NCBI GenBank assembly: GCA_949358305.1
Contig: OX442317.1
Location: 7,692,186 to 7,756,185, forward strand
From: Strigamia acuminata
Lineage: Eukaryota > Arthropoda > Chilopoda > Geophilomorpha > Linotaeniidae
Reading direction: 5' to 3'
DNA length: 64,000 nucleotides
Numbering within the stretch: the stretch's first letter is position 1; each line of letters starts with the position of its first letter. This document shows positions 10,978 to 22,450 of the stretch, in pieces. A program made the translations under genes and the position numbers. A model generated the notes under the pieces. It saw only the letters and a program-made list of their open reading frames with translations. It was not told the DNA's origin and made no database searches.

Positions 10978-13252
10978 CTGTAAATATTTTCGTGCAATAC
11001 CCGCGCTTTATTAGCAGAATCTACCCGTAAAGTTCAAAAATATATATTGCAACGTATTATAATGTATTTTGAAATGCATTAACGTACAAAAATTACAGGT
11101 ACTGTTATTATTATTAATTTTTCATTCCCATTCATGGTTTTTGGTATTACCTTTCTGGTCACCAACATTGTAACGTAAAATTATGAACAAAAAACTTTCT
11201 CTCATAGCATATACAAAACACACGATTAGGCATTAATTAAAATACATTTTCAATCTCAAAAATTCCATTTTTGCCCATAAAAATGGCATTTTGCACCTCG
11301 AAATGCTTTTTTTGCAGTTAAAAAATAGAATTTTGAATTTGAAAAATGTATTTTTGCACCTCTTCAAGCCGCATTATAAAGCATACACCGTCCAATCAGC
11401 ATCCCGCACTCGATAAGACCATTTACGGTAATCGTTGTAAATATTTAAATATATTCGGTCATCTTCATAATGTCAAATGCGCTTATTTTTAATTTTTAAT
11501 TTTTATTTTACCCTTTGGAATACCGTACATTCCAAAAAAAAAAAACAATAATTCAAAAACAATGAGTGTATATAAATTCCACATACACACGCAGTCTAAA
11601 ATGACAAATAACCTTAAAAGTTTTATTTCATTTGATTTTTTCTCCCACTTTGTTTTACTTGTAGTGCAGCAAAAAACCTATTTTGGCTCACCTTTCTTTA
11701 CTTTAAATTGTAAATTTCCACCGTTCCATTGTGCCTTGACTGCCTAACTTAAAAACCGACAGCTGTCAAGATGACAGAGTTAAACTCAAGTAGCTAAGGG
11801 AGAAATAGGGAGGCACTCAGAGTATCTTTTTCACCGAGCGAAAAGCGACCATTTATTTCATTTACCAATTGCTCGCACTTCCCCGCTTCTATCATCTGCC
11901 ACGTAGTTCCTAATTCCATAAACGTTGCAAAAAGAAAAAGAATATGTGTATGGATGGATGAGCCGCGTTGCTGACTTGGCAACTCCGCTGCATGCTGCAC
12001 TTTTGCAAAACGCCACTGTCGAAAATAGGTCGCGTAATTTTCATTCTTTTTACTCCATACCCAAGGACCACCCAGGGACCCGGTGCCCGCCATCCCTCTC
12101 TTTTCTCATCATTCCGCGTGTTACTTCGAAAAGAATACACGTGTGGCCAACCCAACTAATTTACGACCCTCCAAACTTGTTATATATATTTTTTTTTTAC
12201 TATTATTGTAATTCTCCTCAGAGAAACAGTAACAAATTAAAAGAACAAGAATTTTTTTTTTACATTATTTTTTTTAAATTGTCTTGCAAGATATATTCGT
12301 GGCATTAATTAAACACGCACAACAAGCAAGGTTAACGGTTTCCCAGCTGAGAAACATCGTGAGGGCAAATTTAATGTTTAATTTTCTACTTTATTTTTCA
12401 AGTTTGGAATGCGTTAGCTAAAAATTACAATAACATCGTTTGTAATTGTGAAAAGTGTAACTTTTAACAGTTATCTCGTAAAATGTTTAGCTTATCTTTG
12501 CCGCATTACACGTGAATGCGTCATAACACAAACAGGAAACAAGAACGATTTAATTCCGCTATTGCATAATGTAATGTGTTAATTAAACTATTACTCTCTG
12601 TCCTTATCATTGCGTCTATTTCTAGTTTCGTCTTTTTCCTCGACTTTTATGTATTTTCTTTTTTCTTTTTCCAAATCGATTAGTGAGTTTACTTAACTTT
12701 CATGGTCAAGAGTGGTCCTACCTTTTTTATGTACTCAATTTACTCCCAATGGATCGCGCAGTAACTTCCTGCGTTTTATCAACCGGGCATAAACGGCGAC
12801 AAATGGCAGTTTAGCTTCAATCATTTATTGGAGTCGGTATGAAAATTGCAGCCATTGACAAGGAAAAGGTCAGGGGGACGAGCAAATCTTACTTAATTCG
12901 CACAAGTAAAGTGCATTTCCATAGTGTTCAATCAAACTATTGGAGAAATCGGAGGGCATCACTAACTTATTGTCATTAACAAATGCATTAATCATCTTGC
13001 AAATAGATGGCTGATCAACTTTTTCACGCTTTTCTTGTTTGATGTAAATGTATTGATTGCTCAAATTTGTTCTGCACCATTAAACCAACTTGATGGATTA
13101 CTCTAACATTTACTCATTAATGGCGCTTTTTATGGCGCAGAATTGAATGCCAACTCGATTAATGCTATTTACATCTTCCTATACAAACCATTGTTTATAT
13201 TGTACCGTAAATGCTTTTATACAAACAGGGATGCCCATTCAATGCGACATGC
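10978..13252. other. AT-rich non-coding stretch
   Basis: An AATGCATT-family fragment lies at about 11040-11100. Frames of 60 to 127 codons at 11560-12308 occur on both strands over the same bases and carry no domain. A few A and T tracts are present. No gene is supported. Confidence 0.5.
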
Positions 13253-13570
13253 GTCTAAATTAACCAAAACGACTGAATTCAATATCAAAATTAACCAAAA
13301 AACTGAATTCAATATCTAAATTGAAGTAAAAATACTGGGAATGCATTTCATAATACATTTTACAAAATATATTGTAATGGATCGCGTTTTCTATGATGTA
13401 AATAGACGCAATACAACATACAAAATATCTCAGGAAGCCTGCTTTGGGTATTATCATTTTCTAACCAATAGTAAACAAAAATGTGTAATAAACCAAAATA
13501 CTTTGCAATTTTGAACCATATGGGAGGTTCTGTCAATAGAACACCCGCGTTCTGTTAGAGCACTTACGTC
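13253..13570 (+). repeat. Degenerate 31-bp repeat unit pair plus hairpin (HINE-like)
   Basis: About two and a half 31-bp units (AATTAACCAAAACGACTGAA...) are followed by an AATGCATT-family segment (13325-13525) and then by CAATAGAACACCCGCGTTCT. The last can form a stem from AGAAC and GTTCT around a GC-rich loop. The same hairpin follows the 31-bp units at 17.0 and 28.8 kb. Tandem core plus terminal hairpin resembles non-autonomous Helentron/HINE elements, but the ends are not defined. Confidence 0.5.
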
Positions 13571-15000
13571 CCACCTAAGATAAAAAAAAGAGGGAAAAAA
13601 ATATATAAATAAAAGAATATAAAAATTCAAGTTTGCGTGAGCTGGTTTCTGCATATGGCAACAAAGTTATTAAATTCAATTCAAGCAAAATGCAAAGCGT
13701 TCTCTACGTACACAATTTCTCCCACTGGAATAACATATGAAGAAAGAATGGAAATGACTAGATTTGCACCGTTCAAACCATATGCGTCTATGCCAACTAC
13801 CGCTACAACCATAAACATAAATGCTCATGCCACACTCAGAGAAAAGAGCAATAGAAACACTTTAGTTTTGTCCCATTATACTGCATAGATCTGCAAAAGA
13901 AGTGTACGAATATGCATTTTAAGTGCGCAATTTTTCCATAACGAATAAAATGTGATATTAAACTATAAATTCCTTTTCCTCCCAAAAATTCCAAAATTAT
14001 TTTTTTATTAGCCAAAAACATAGAATTTTAATATAATTCCCGTAATCCAGCCCGCGCTATGTTTTTTCATTAATTTTTTTTCCTTCCCCCCATTGTTTGC
14101 GTTCATTATAAATCAAGCGTTTTAATGAATGTCACAATGTTATCATTTGCCAAGGTGTGTTAGTGGTTGCCGGTTGTATTAATTCAAGAGGCCATTGGTG
14201 CGAATTACAACTCTTAATGTCCTTTTGCACACACACTAGTGCGTTTGACTGTTTACATTTTATGTGCATTTTTTGTTTCGCATCAGATTTCGTTGCGTAC
14301 GACCTTTGTCATTTCCACACAAATAAAACACAATCTCACTTTCTCTGCTGTTTGCTCGTTCAGCGGTGTGAGGCTGTTAAAACTTGTTCTTGCCTACCGA
14401 ATACACGCATAAACACTCACCTTGCTAACATAAACAAGAGTTACGGCGCAGACCAAAAGAAAATAAAAATCCAATTTTTATTTCATGTGTGCCAATTGGA
14501 TATATTCCTCGGCGAGAACACACAATTCTTCCAAAATCGAATTTCGCTACCAGAAGGCGCCATAAATGTGTACGGTACACCCACTTTAATTAAAATTAAA
14601 ATTCCTCACTTTCTCTGTTGAATAAATAAATGCAATATAAAGTCAGGAATTTCACTCGTTTTTTAAACGGCAGAAGAAACCGACCGGGTATAAATAAAGC
14701 AATAAAAAAATCACTTTTTTCCACTATAGGAACCTCGTTAGAACGAACTATATATACAGAAATGAGAAAACTTTTAATATTATTGACAAAACTGAAAATA
14801 AATTCAAGTTAACGCCATGAAATGATAAAATCGATGTCAAATGTCGATCGAGTTAAATTCTACAACTGCACATAGTCATTTTCAGATCCCTGTTACAGAC
14901 ATCGGTCCACAATCAATTGATTCGTGCCAGCATATGCACTACGTACTGTCCAGTGCTACTGTTGTAGAAAAAGCCGAAGGTATACGACACATATAACTTA
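13571..15000. other. AT-rich non-coding stretch
   Basis: A 154-codon plus-strand frame at 14157-14621 is the longest here. Its translation is Cys- and Phe-rich without a recognisable pattern, and I see no splice acceptor or promoter supporting it. I treat it as a chance frame. No other gene is seen. Confidence 0.45.
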
Positions 15001-15430
15001 TATACTCGAGTTGCACTCAAAAAGGCACCTCACAATGTGTACTCCCATTGGTCGAGCCAGTTTACTACAAACTCCAGACTGTATACTACTACTAGGAGAA
15101 GTAGTTTTGATTTTTATTTATTGTTGTGATTGTTATGACTAGTTTAGTTAATGTTATTTTGATTTTATTTAATAAAAAATGTTATTTCCATGATTAAAAT
15201 GAAGTTTTACACATTAAAAAATGTCAAACTCATGTTTGTTGTGTTTATTGCTTACATCGTCTGGAAGTTTGAATTTTAAGCCGTTGCCTAGGCAATCGAT
15301 TGCAATGTCTGTACATTGTAATGCAATTCTGGTGTTTGGGTCTACTTTTCCGGATCACTACACCAGTAAACTGGCTCGACCAATGGGAGTACACATTGTG
15401 AGGTGCCTTTTTGAGTGCAACTCGAGCATA
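15001..15430 (+). mobile_element. 430-bp TIR element, copy 1
   Basis: The ends TATACTCGAGTTGCACTC and GAGTGCAACTCGAGCATA are inverted. The inverted arms continue for about 70 bases (through GGCACCTCACAATGTG and CCAATGGGAGTACACATT). The interior has no transposase frame. A second copy with the same ends and interior lies at 52086-52518 in reverse orientation. The interior is alignable base by base between copies, with few differences. Confidence 0.9.
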
Positions 15431-15654
15431 GCTATGCTCTGTTTACAAAAACTTCTGACAAACTGCCATTGGTTGGGCATACCACAAGCTCAAGGTTACA
15501 AATAACTGATCATGTGATCCTTTGGAACCAATAAAGAAGAATTCTAGTTAAAGATTTACGATACAGTTAAAATACCGAAGAAAGTAGCCAATCAAAAAAA
15601 ACGAAAACGAAATTTTTAAATCCTTTAAAATCTTCTTTAAAGATTTTCAATTTT

Positions 15655-15850
15655 GCTACAATTTGCGAGACAATTTCTAAAATTTTGAAGGTTTCTAAAG
15701 ATTTTGAAGATTTCTAAAGATTTTGAAGATTTCTAAAGATTTTGAAGATTTCTAAAGATTTTGAAGATTTCTAAAGATTTTGAAGATTTCTAAAGATTTT
15801 GAAGATTTCTAAAGATTTTGAAGATTTCAAAAATTTTGAAGATTTATTTC
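15655..15850. repeat. 19-bp minisatellite GATTTTGAAGATTTCTAAA
   Basis: The 19-base unit is repeated about nine times, with perfect copies in the middle (15710-15820) and degenerate flanks. It encodes nothing sensible. Confidence 0.9.
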
Positions 15851-17035
15851 AGATTTCAAGGAATTCATAGGATTTCAGACGAATTTTTTTTAAACATTTT
15901 TTCCAATTTGTTACATTTTCCAAGACAATTTATAAGATTTCATAAGCTCTGAAGATATCATGAGATTTCATAGATTTTGAAATTCAAAATCTTGGCTCAT
16001 CCGAGATTTCCAGCATTAACTACTCCCTCAAAAACACCCCTAAAATTAATTATTAACCACTTACAAACGCAAACAACCATTAAGCATGCTTTAAATTCAA
16101 GGCCAAAATTGAAACTAACCGGAACTTTTTTCTTTAATTCAATTGTCTTGTATTATTGAATCCAAATTCCATCCACAGAGTACGTCACAAAGAGGCATTT
16201 CCAATCACCATATAGAAGCACACATCATTGTTCGTGCAAGTGTGTCTATTTAGAAAATAAAAGACAATGCACACTTGTGCCAATGAGGTCTTTGACACCT
16301 TGCCTTTAAACGACACTAGCAAAATGCCTTTGATAATAGCTGGTTGTGTGTTTAAAATTCCCTTCACTTGCCACTTAATTACTGCGATAAGCCTATCAGG
16401 CTAGCAACAGCATGTTTTGCATGTAAGGCGAACACCCGATTATCTTCATTTAATTTTCATAAATGAATGAAGAAAAGATGAGGGAAAGCGGATTTTCAAA
16501 TGTTCTTTCAGGTAATTGCCAATTTCATAACGAGAAGGCTCTTGGCTTGTGCGCATGTGTGCACACATTTTAAATTGACATCACTTTTGTTTTTTTTATC
16601 TCTTGTTTTAATTACTTTAAGTTACTGTGCGAGGCTGAATTAATTACATTAGAAAATGCTTTTCAAACAAGAAATTAAGCAAGATTTCTACCACTGAATC
16701 AAAATATTTTTTTTCTTCTAATCAAGTAAAACAAAAAGAAGAAGAATATACGAAAAACTCGGAAGAAAATTCTAAGTGAAACAAATTAATCCATTTAGCC
16801 AACATGAAGAAAACGCAGTAAGACATTCATTAATCCCAATAGGCGTTTAAATGCTACCAACTCAGTTCATAGCAAACCAATCATTTTACCAATTCAAATA
16901 AATTGTATATAAAAAAAAATATTTTTAATACTGACTTACTGTTTTGGAGCCCGCAGTCAAACCGGAAATTGATTAGAAAATATTTTCTTACCTAGAAATA
17001 AAAAAAAAAAATTAAAAATGTGGGTTTAAATAAAC
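15851..17035. other. AT-rich non-coding stretch
   Basis: No supported gene. The first 130 bases are further degenerate relatives of the 19-bp minisatellite (GATTTCAAGGAATTCATAG and similar). Confidence 0.5.
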
Positions 17036-17175
17036 CAAAATGACTAAAACTAATGTCTAAATTGACCAAAATGATTACAATAAATGTCTAAATCAATGAA
17101 TAACACTAAAAAAAATTACAGGAAAAATCTAGGTTACATCAATAGAATACCCGCGTTCTATTAGAACATTTCTAA
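17036..17175 (+). repeat. Two 31-bp units plus hairpin (HINE-like)
   Basis: Two units of the AAACCAAAATGACTAAAACT type are followed by AATCTAGGTTACATC and then the hairpin AATAGAATACCCGCGTTCTA. Same order as at 13.3 and 28.8 kb. Confidence 0.6.
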
Positions 17176-18520
17176 AAATTAATAAAACAAAAAATAAACT
17201 TTTCACTCAAATTTTATCGTCAAAAAATCACAACTTTGAATTTCCAAACTTAGTATCCAAACCATGTAAAAAAAATTCATGTTTCCAAGACATTTTTCAT
17301 CGACTTGACAAACCGCTTTTTCGGTCTAATCACCTTGAATGAAGCCTCTTCCATACAAATCAGAACCCCTTCAGCTCCTTATTTATTCGTCTCTCTCAAC
17401 CAAATAGAAATTCCCAGTGAAAAGACATTCCATCTGCTAATGAAAGCCCTCATTCAACCTCAGTGTACGCACAAGCACAAACACAACCATGACCTTGTCC
17501 TCTTGCGCAAACCCATAAAAGAAACACCGAGCACCGAAGAATGCGCATAATTAAGCAAATCAAAGCAAATCAGCACACATCTATCCACGAAAACAACCCA
17601 AAAATAAACAAACCAAACCAAAATCTTCTCCCCAATACACAATCAATCAACAAATCAATCAATAAATCCATCCAACTCCTATCTCGCCTTCACCCTTACA
17701 CCTCGCACATAATCCCAATTCCAACCTGCCAGCTATCACTTCAAAATACTGCCATAAACCTCAAAGAGAGAAAGAGAGAGTAAAGGGGAAAAAAGAAAAA
17801 AAATTCGAGGACTAGACGGTAATTCTCGCTAATGCGTAATCTTCGCACCGATTGCACACTCGCCTCCCAATAGCACGCTTGTAGCAAAAGCCGTAAAAAC
17901 CATCAGCCTTCGCCTCTATAGAATAAAATTCGCTCACACAACTGCTGTTATCAAACGTTCGAAATCGCGTGTATTCTTTGAATTTGCCTTTTTGATGCGC
18001 TGCACGCTCTCCACGTGCTACAAAGGGGCTTCTCGTTTCGCTCAAATTAGTCTCATCTTACACACCATCCTCTTGCTGCTCTCCTCTCTCTCTTCTTCGT
18101 TTTCAGTCTGGTAATTGTACGAGCCTGCCGTTCAATTTCCGGATATCGCCAAGTTGGCAAGTAAAGCTTAGACCCCTCAGTATCATCGCCACTTGTAGAG
18201 GAAGGATTTTTTTCTCCAATGATTTTATTATTAGCGCTTCACCTTTGACATGGGTTCTATAAGCTGGCCAAAGTGAGTGTTGCCATCCAGTCTACAGCTT
18301 AACCAACATTTTTCTTTTTTTTTAGTATAGTTTCAAGTTCTCGGTACTATTTTTTTTTTATATTTCTTCGCGAGTACTCGTGTTGATTAGATGTAAAGTT
18401 AAGTGTCAGACGATAGTCGTAAAAATTGGACCGAGTTAGTCAAAGTCAAAGACGAGTTTTATTACCGTAAACGCTCTCATTGATCGCAGCATGCTAATTG
18501 AGCATAGTATCCTTTAAAAC
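17176..18520. other. Non-coding stretch, C/A-rich on plus strand
   Basis: Between 17340 and 17760 the plus strand is strikingly poor in G, with CAATCAATC-type simple sequence at 17640-17675. Frames here are products of this skew. No gene is supported. Confidence 0.5.
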
Positions 18521-18860
18521 GACTGCATTCAAGGTCTAAATTGAACGAAACGCCTAAAATAAATGTTTAAATTGAACAAAACGCCTAAAATAAATGTCTA
18601 CATTGAACAAAACGCCTAAAATAAATGTCTAAATTGAACAAAACGCCTAAAATAAATGTCTACATTGAACAAAACGCCTAAAATAAATGTCTACATTGAA
18701 CAAAATGCTTAAAATAAATGTCTAAATTAAACAAAACGCCTTAAATAAATGTCTACGTTGAACAAAACGCCTAAAATAAATGTCTAAATTGAACAAAATG
18801 ACTAAAATAAATGTCTAAATTGAACAAAATGACTAAAATAAATGTCTAAGTTGAACAAGA
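18521..18860 (+). repeat. 31-bp minisatellite, about 11 units
   Basis: The unit reads AATTGAACAAAACGCCTAAAA followed by TAAATGTCTA. Units are 90 percent or more alike in the centre and decay on both sides; decayed units continue to about 18960. The array is followed by CGATATGCAAATTTCG, a segment also found after the 22.2-kb array. Confidence 0.92.
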
Positions 18861-19060
18861 ACACTCAGTAAAGCATCTAAATTCGTCAAGAACACTAACT
18901 TGTAAGATGAGAGTCTAAATTTACCAATAACACTAAAATAAACGTTTAAAATAGACGTTTACCGATATGCAAATTTCGAAATTTCGACACTAATTGAATT
19001 CACATCTAAATTTCGAAAAAAATCTGGGTTTAGTTAATAAAACGCGACTGTTCATCTATG
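18861..19060 (+). repeat. Degenerate tail of the 31-bp array element
   Basis: Contains decayed units and AATCTGGGTTTAGTTAATAA, a diverged form of the AATCTAGGTTTTGTCAATAG segment that precedes the hairpin in the sister copies. This suggests the same composite element with an eroded end. Confidence 0.45.
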
Positions 19061-19434
19061 ACGCCTAAATATTTATACAAGTATTAAATTCTTACAACTT
19101 CAAGGTACAGAATAAATTGATAAATGGTGTTGGTTGTAGCCATTAAATGTCGCAAGCAGAAAAAGTAAGTCTTCATTCTGACAGTTAAAAACCCAAAAAA
19201 AAAAATATTTTCTTAAAAAAACAACAGAAAGAAAAAAAAAATAGAAGGAAAAAGAGAAGAAATGAAAAATTTTTCACTTTCTCTCTCACACATTAGTTCT
19301 GATTAGGAACATTAGCTTGACAGAAACCACCGTTCCTTCTGCCTTCGGCGAGAATCCATTACTCAACGGCGCACCATATCAACAAGTAATCGCCTGACTT
19401 AGTCCACAACTAATGAATTTTTACCCAAACAAAC

Positions 19435-19435
<1 letters not shown>

Positions 19436-19465
<30 letters not shown>
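19436..19465 (+). repeat. Poly(A) run of about 30
   Basis: Thirty uninterrupted A residues followed by T-rich unique sequence. No clear retroposed gene body was recognised directly upstream, so it may be a simple homopolymer or the tail of an unrecognised retroposon. Confidence 0.8.
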
Positions 19466-19468
<3 letters not shown>

Positions 19469-21774
19469 ATTCTTGGTTTCCTCATTCCTTTATAAATTAA
19501 CCCAAAATAAAACAAAAAAAAAAAAATATATATTTTCATGTTTTCCACGACATCTTTTTCATTCATTTTCAGCACTAGTAATCACAACGTAATTCAAAAA
19601 CTTCGCTATTAGATCTGTCACGTAAATGCATTTTCATGAAGTCTTATTCCTCGTAGAACGAATTCAGTGGATTTAAACCTATTTCCTATTTCGTGTCTAG
19701 ATTAGGTCGCGAAAAGCGAAAGCGAAGAAAAAAAATATGAGATATGATATCTGCAAGCAGCTCTCTTCTCTTATCTAGAATAGAAACTCCTTTTCCTTAT
19801 CCGGAAAGCTTATGCATGCAGAAACACAAATCGCTCTCCACTTTTAACAAGTTTGCTTCGTTATTCTGACACCAATGCATACATTTTGCAGGAGGGGGTT
19901 GGGTTTGTTGCACTGCTGAACATGTTAAAATATTCCACTTTTCCTATTTTGCTGGCGCCGAACAAGAAACAAAAAAAAAATAAAAAAAATAAAAAAACAG
20001 AAACAAAAATCCTTTTTTTCCATTTCTTTTATTTTTATATTTGGTTTTATCTTGCCAGCTAAACTCGAGGCCGCGAAAGAGGTGTCTAGGGCATTGTGAA
20101 TGTTCAGTTGGTAGCACTTAAGACTTATGGATTCATCGCTGGACTCCGGCATGCTTAAGCCCACCACACATGAATAACAATTTGTCCCGAAGCTGTGCAG
20201 TGTTAAGGAAGATTCCGCAAACAAGAGCAGCAAATCTCCTGCTGGCTCAATTTGTCTGTAATGCCAGCTACAATTCTGAAAAGTGTTTGCATAGCCAAGA
20301 AATTGTCGACAAGCATGAAAATTCAAAAGGCTCCTTAATAACTTAACTAATGTGACTGTCACACAGCTGCAAGAGTAAACTTCCACTCTAGCAAAACACT
20401 TTTAATACTTATAATCCAGCTGGCAATTGTACATCCTGATGAAATTCATCCATTATGTACACACGAAACCATATAAACTCTTGTTAGCCCATCACCTGCT
20501 GTCTGCTCATGTGTAAACTATCGTCCGGATCTCAATGTAAAGGCAATGCCAAGAGATTAAAAACTCTTTGTGTCACAACTGGAAGGTTAAAATTTGCTAA
20601 ATCTACACGTATTTAATTTGCAGTTAAACATGTTTTGTTGTTTAAATCCTAACGAATCACCTGGCCAAAGTGTCAATAACCAGGACCCTAGTGGTCAATC
20701 ATCAAAGTCAAATTAACAAATAACACTTCAAACTCGAAATACCACAACAAAAATTCAACAATCCGAAAACACATTACTGTAGGTAAATCACTTAAATCTG
20801 AAAATCCAACCTAAAACTCGAAATTGGTCAAAAGTTGCAATAAATAACTCGAAATATCGCAAAATCATCAAAAAACATGATAAAAACACACAAAACACTT
20901 GAAAAACAAAAAATAAACCACGTTATATAATTCAGAACAATAATAAAACACGCGAAAAAAAGCAATATAAATTGACACAAAAATGCCCAAACTCTACAAG
21001 CACCCCCTTATCCCTGACTTCGCTGCAATAATTCACCTTTAAAAAACTCATCAAGTTCGTCTTAGAATCGAAGAATACGCTAATTGATGTGTTCTTTGCT
21101 TCTGATTGCACTGAATGGCAACGACGGAGTTGGATGTAGTTTTGGGAAAAGAGTCACGATGGCATAATGTCTTTATTCATAAAAATACAAAAAGTTAAAT
21201 AGGTCAAAAGCACTGGTCACTATTTGGCGGACACGTAGATCTCGCTGACCGAGTGAGGCAACAAAGAATTGTAGTGCCGAACACTCCAGTAATAATATAA
21301 AATAAAATACGTGATACAACTGATAGAAGTTTCGTAAATACATAAAGTAGGAAATCCAACAAATTCTTAGCAAATTCCTTGGCAACGAACACTGGTATTG
21401 TGCGCGTATTTCTACCAGGATTGACCAAATCCGAAGAATCTCATAAGAAATAATCGCCCATGTTTGGCCGATGTCTCGGCCTTCATCACGTTTAAGGCGA
21501 GTGTGTTTGGCCTTCCTTATTACTCGCACTGCTGTCAACTCCATCCACTCCTATCACCAAACACCACCAGTGGTCTGACAACCTCCTTATGATTCCCTCT
21601 GAACCCCATCTAACGTCTTAGGTAACTTTTCTTTAGAGTAGTTTGTTTAGTTATAAAGATTCGCCTAACTCTGACCTAACGTTGAAATATTAGAAAGCAG
21701 ATTTGGGTTTGTGAGTGCAAGCATTCAAAAGCTGCGATCACATATCAAGTGTATAAGAAGAGTAGGTCATCTCT
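19466..21774. other. Non-coding stretch with two long chance frames
   Basis: Minus-strand frames of 153 codons (19925-20386) and 123 codons (21173-21544) lie here. Neither shows a domain, and the first ends in a low-complexity Phe/Lys tail read from an A/T tract. The region 20680-20990 is G-poor with repeated AAAACACTCGAAAT-like words. At 21058-21085, TCTTAGAATCGAAGAATACG matches one arm of the hairpin at 56836. No gene is supported. Confidence 0.45.
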
Positions 21775-22110
21775 TCTGGCTTGAGTGGCTGAGTGGTTCG
21801 AGCAATTGTCTGTAGCCTTTGGGGCTACAGGTTCAAACCAAGTTCAAAGATGGTGAATTTTTTCTTTTCCTTTTTCTTTTTTCTCCCTTTCTTTATTTCT
21901 TTCTCCGGAAAGGAAATATCTGAAAGTGTAGCTTTCCTTCAGATGGGAAATAAAACAGTCAGCTTTTAGTGTTGGTTTGCACTCAGCATGTTAAAGATCT
22001 CCTGAAGAGAACAAAGTTCTCTTGATAGTCAAAATTCCCACCGGAGTAAGATGATTCTCTCGTTAGACCCAAAATGGAGAATAGCATGAATCTACAGAAG
22101 TAGCTATTTT
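21775..22110 (+). mobile_element. tRNA-derived SINE
   Basis: A tRNA-like head starts near TGGCTTGAGTGG. It contains an A box TGGCTGAGTGG (21786-21796) and a B box GGTTCAAACC (21830-21839), spaced as in a class II (Leu/Ser-type) tRNA. After a pyrimidine tract comes a body with CAGATGGGAAATAAAAC and CACTCAGCATGTTAAAGATC. The arrangement GATGGG-N-TAAAAC...GTTAAAGA resembles the conserved central domain of invertebrate SINE families; this comparison is from memory, not a search. It is not a functional tRNA, since the acceptor stem does not pair. Confidence 0.7.
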
Positions 22111-22219
22111 CTCAAGAAACTTCATCGCTTGAAGGAAACCTAATTTACTATTTCAAATTTTCAATTGGTTGATTCCCTGCGTATTGCCATTGGTGTTAAA
22201 GTGTAACAAATCTTAGATA

Positions 22220-22450
22220 TGACCATAAGCATGCGGTAAGTCAGTTTTTCAAAATTAAAACACTAAAGTGAGAAATTTTTCAAAATTAACATATTCCAAG
22301 TCGACTAATTATCAAAATTAAGACATCAAAATGGAAAGAATATCAAAATTAAGACATCAAAATGGAAAAAATATCAAAATTAAGACATCAACGTAGAAAA
22401 ATTATCAAAATTGAGACATCAAAGTGGAAAATTTCACAAAATTAGAACAT
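22220..22450 (+). repeat. 31-bp minisatellite, about 6-7 units
   Basis: The unit reads ATCAAAATTAAGACATCAAA followed by ATGGAAAAAAT, 31 bases. Perfect copies run at 22313-22390 and decayed ones on both sides. A second small repeat (AAAATCAGTGCATAAAAATA) of about 33 bases follows to 22545. The downstream word CGATATGCAAAT matches the sequence after the 18.5-kb array. Confidence 0.88.

Noticed and set aside
14157-14621. 154-codon plus-strand open frame
   Set aside because: Composition is irregular (Cys/Phe/His-rich), no pattern recognised, and no promoter or acceptor upstream.
19436-19465. Processed pseudogene tail
   Set aside because: No spliced-gene-like body or polyadenylation signal was found upstream of the A run.
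19925-20386. 153-codon minus-strand open frame
   Set aside because: No domain, no convincing splice sites, and its end is a Phe/Lys run translated from an A/T tract. Expected by chance in low-stop AT-rich DNA of this length.
21173-21544. 123-codon minus-strand frame, with a second 74-codon frame over the same bases
   Set aside because: Two competing frames on the same strand, neither with recognisable content.
21786-21839. Functional tRNA-Leu or tRNA-Ser gene
   Set aside because: A and B boxes are present, but the acceptor and T stems do not pair; the SINE body follows directly.
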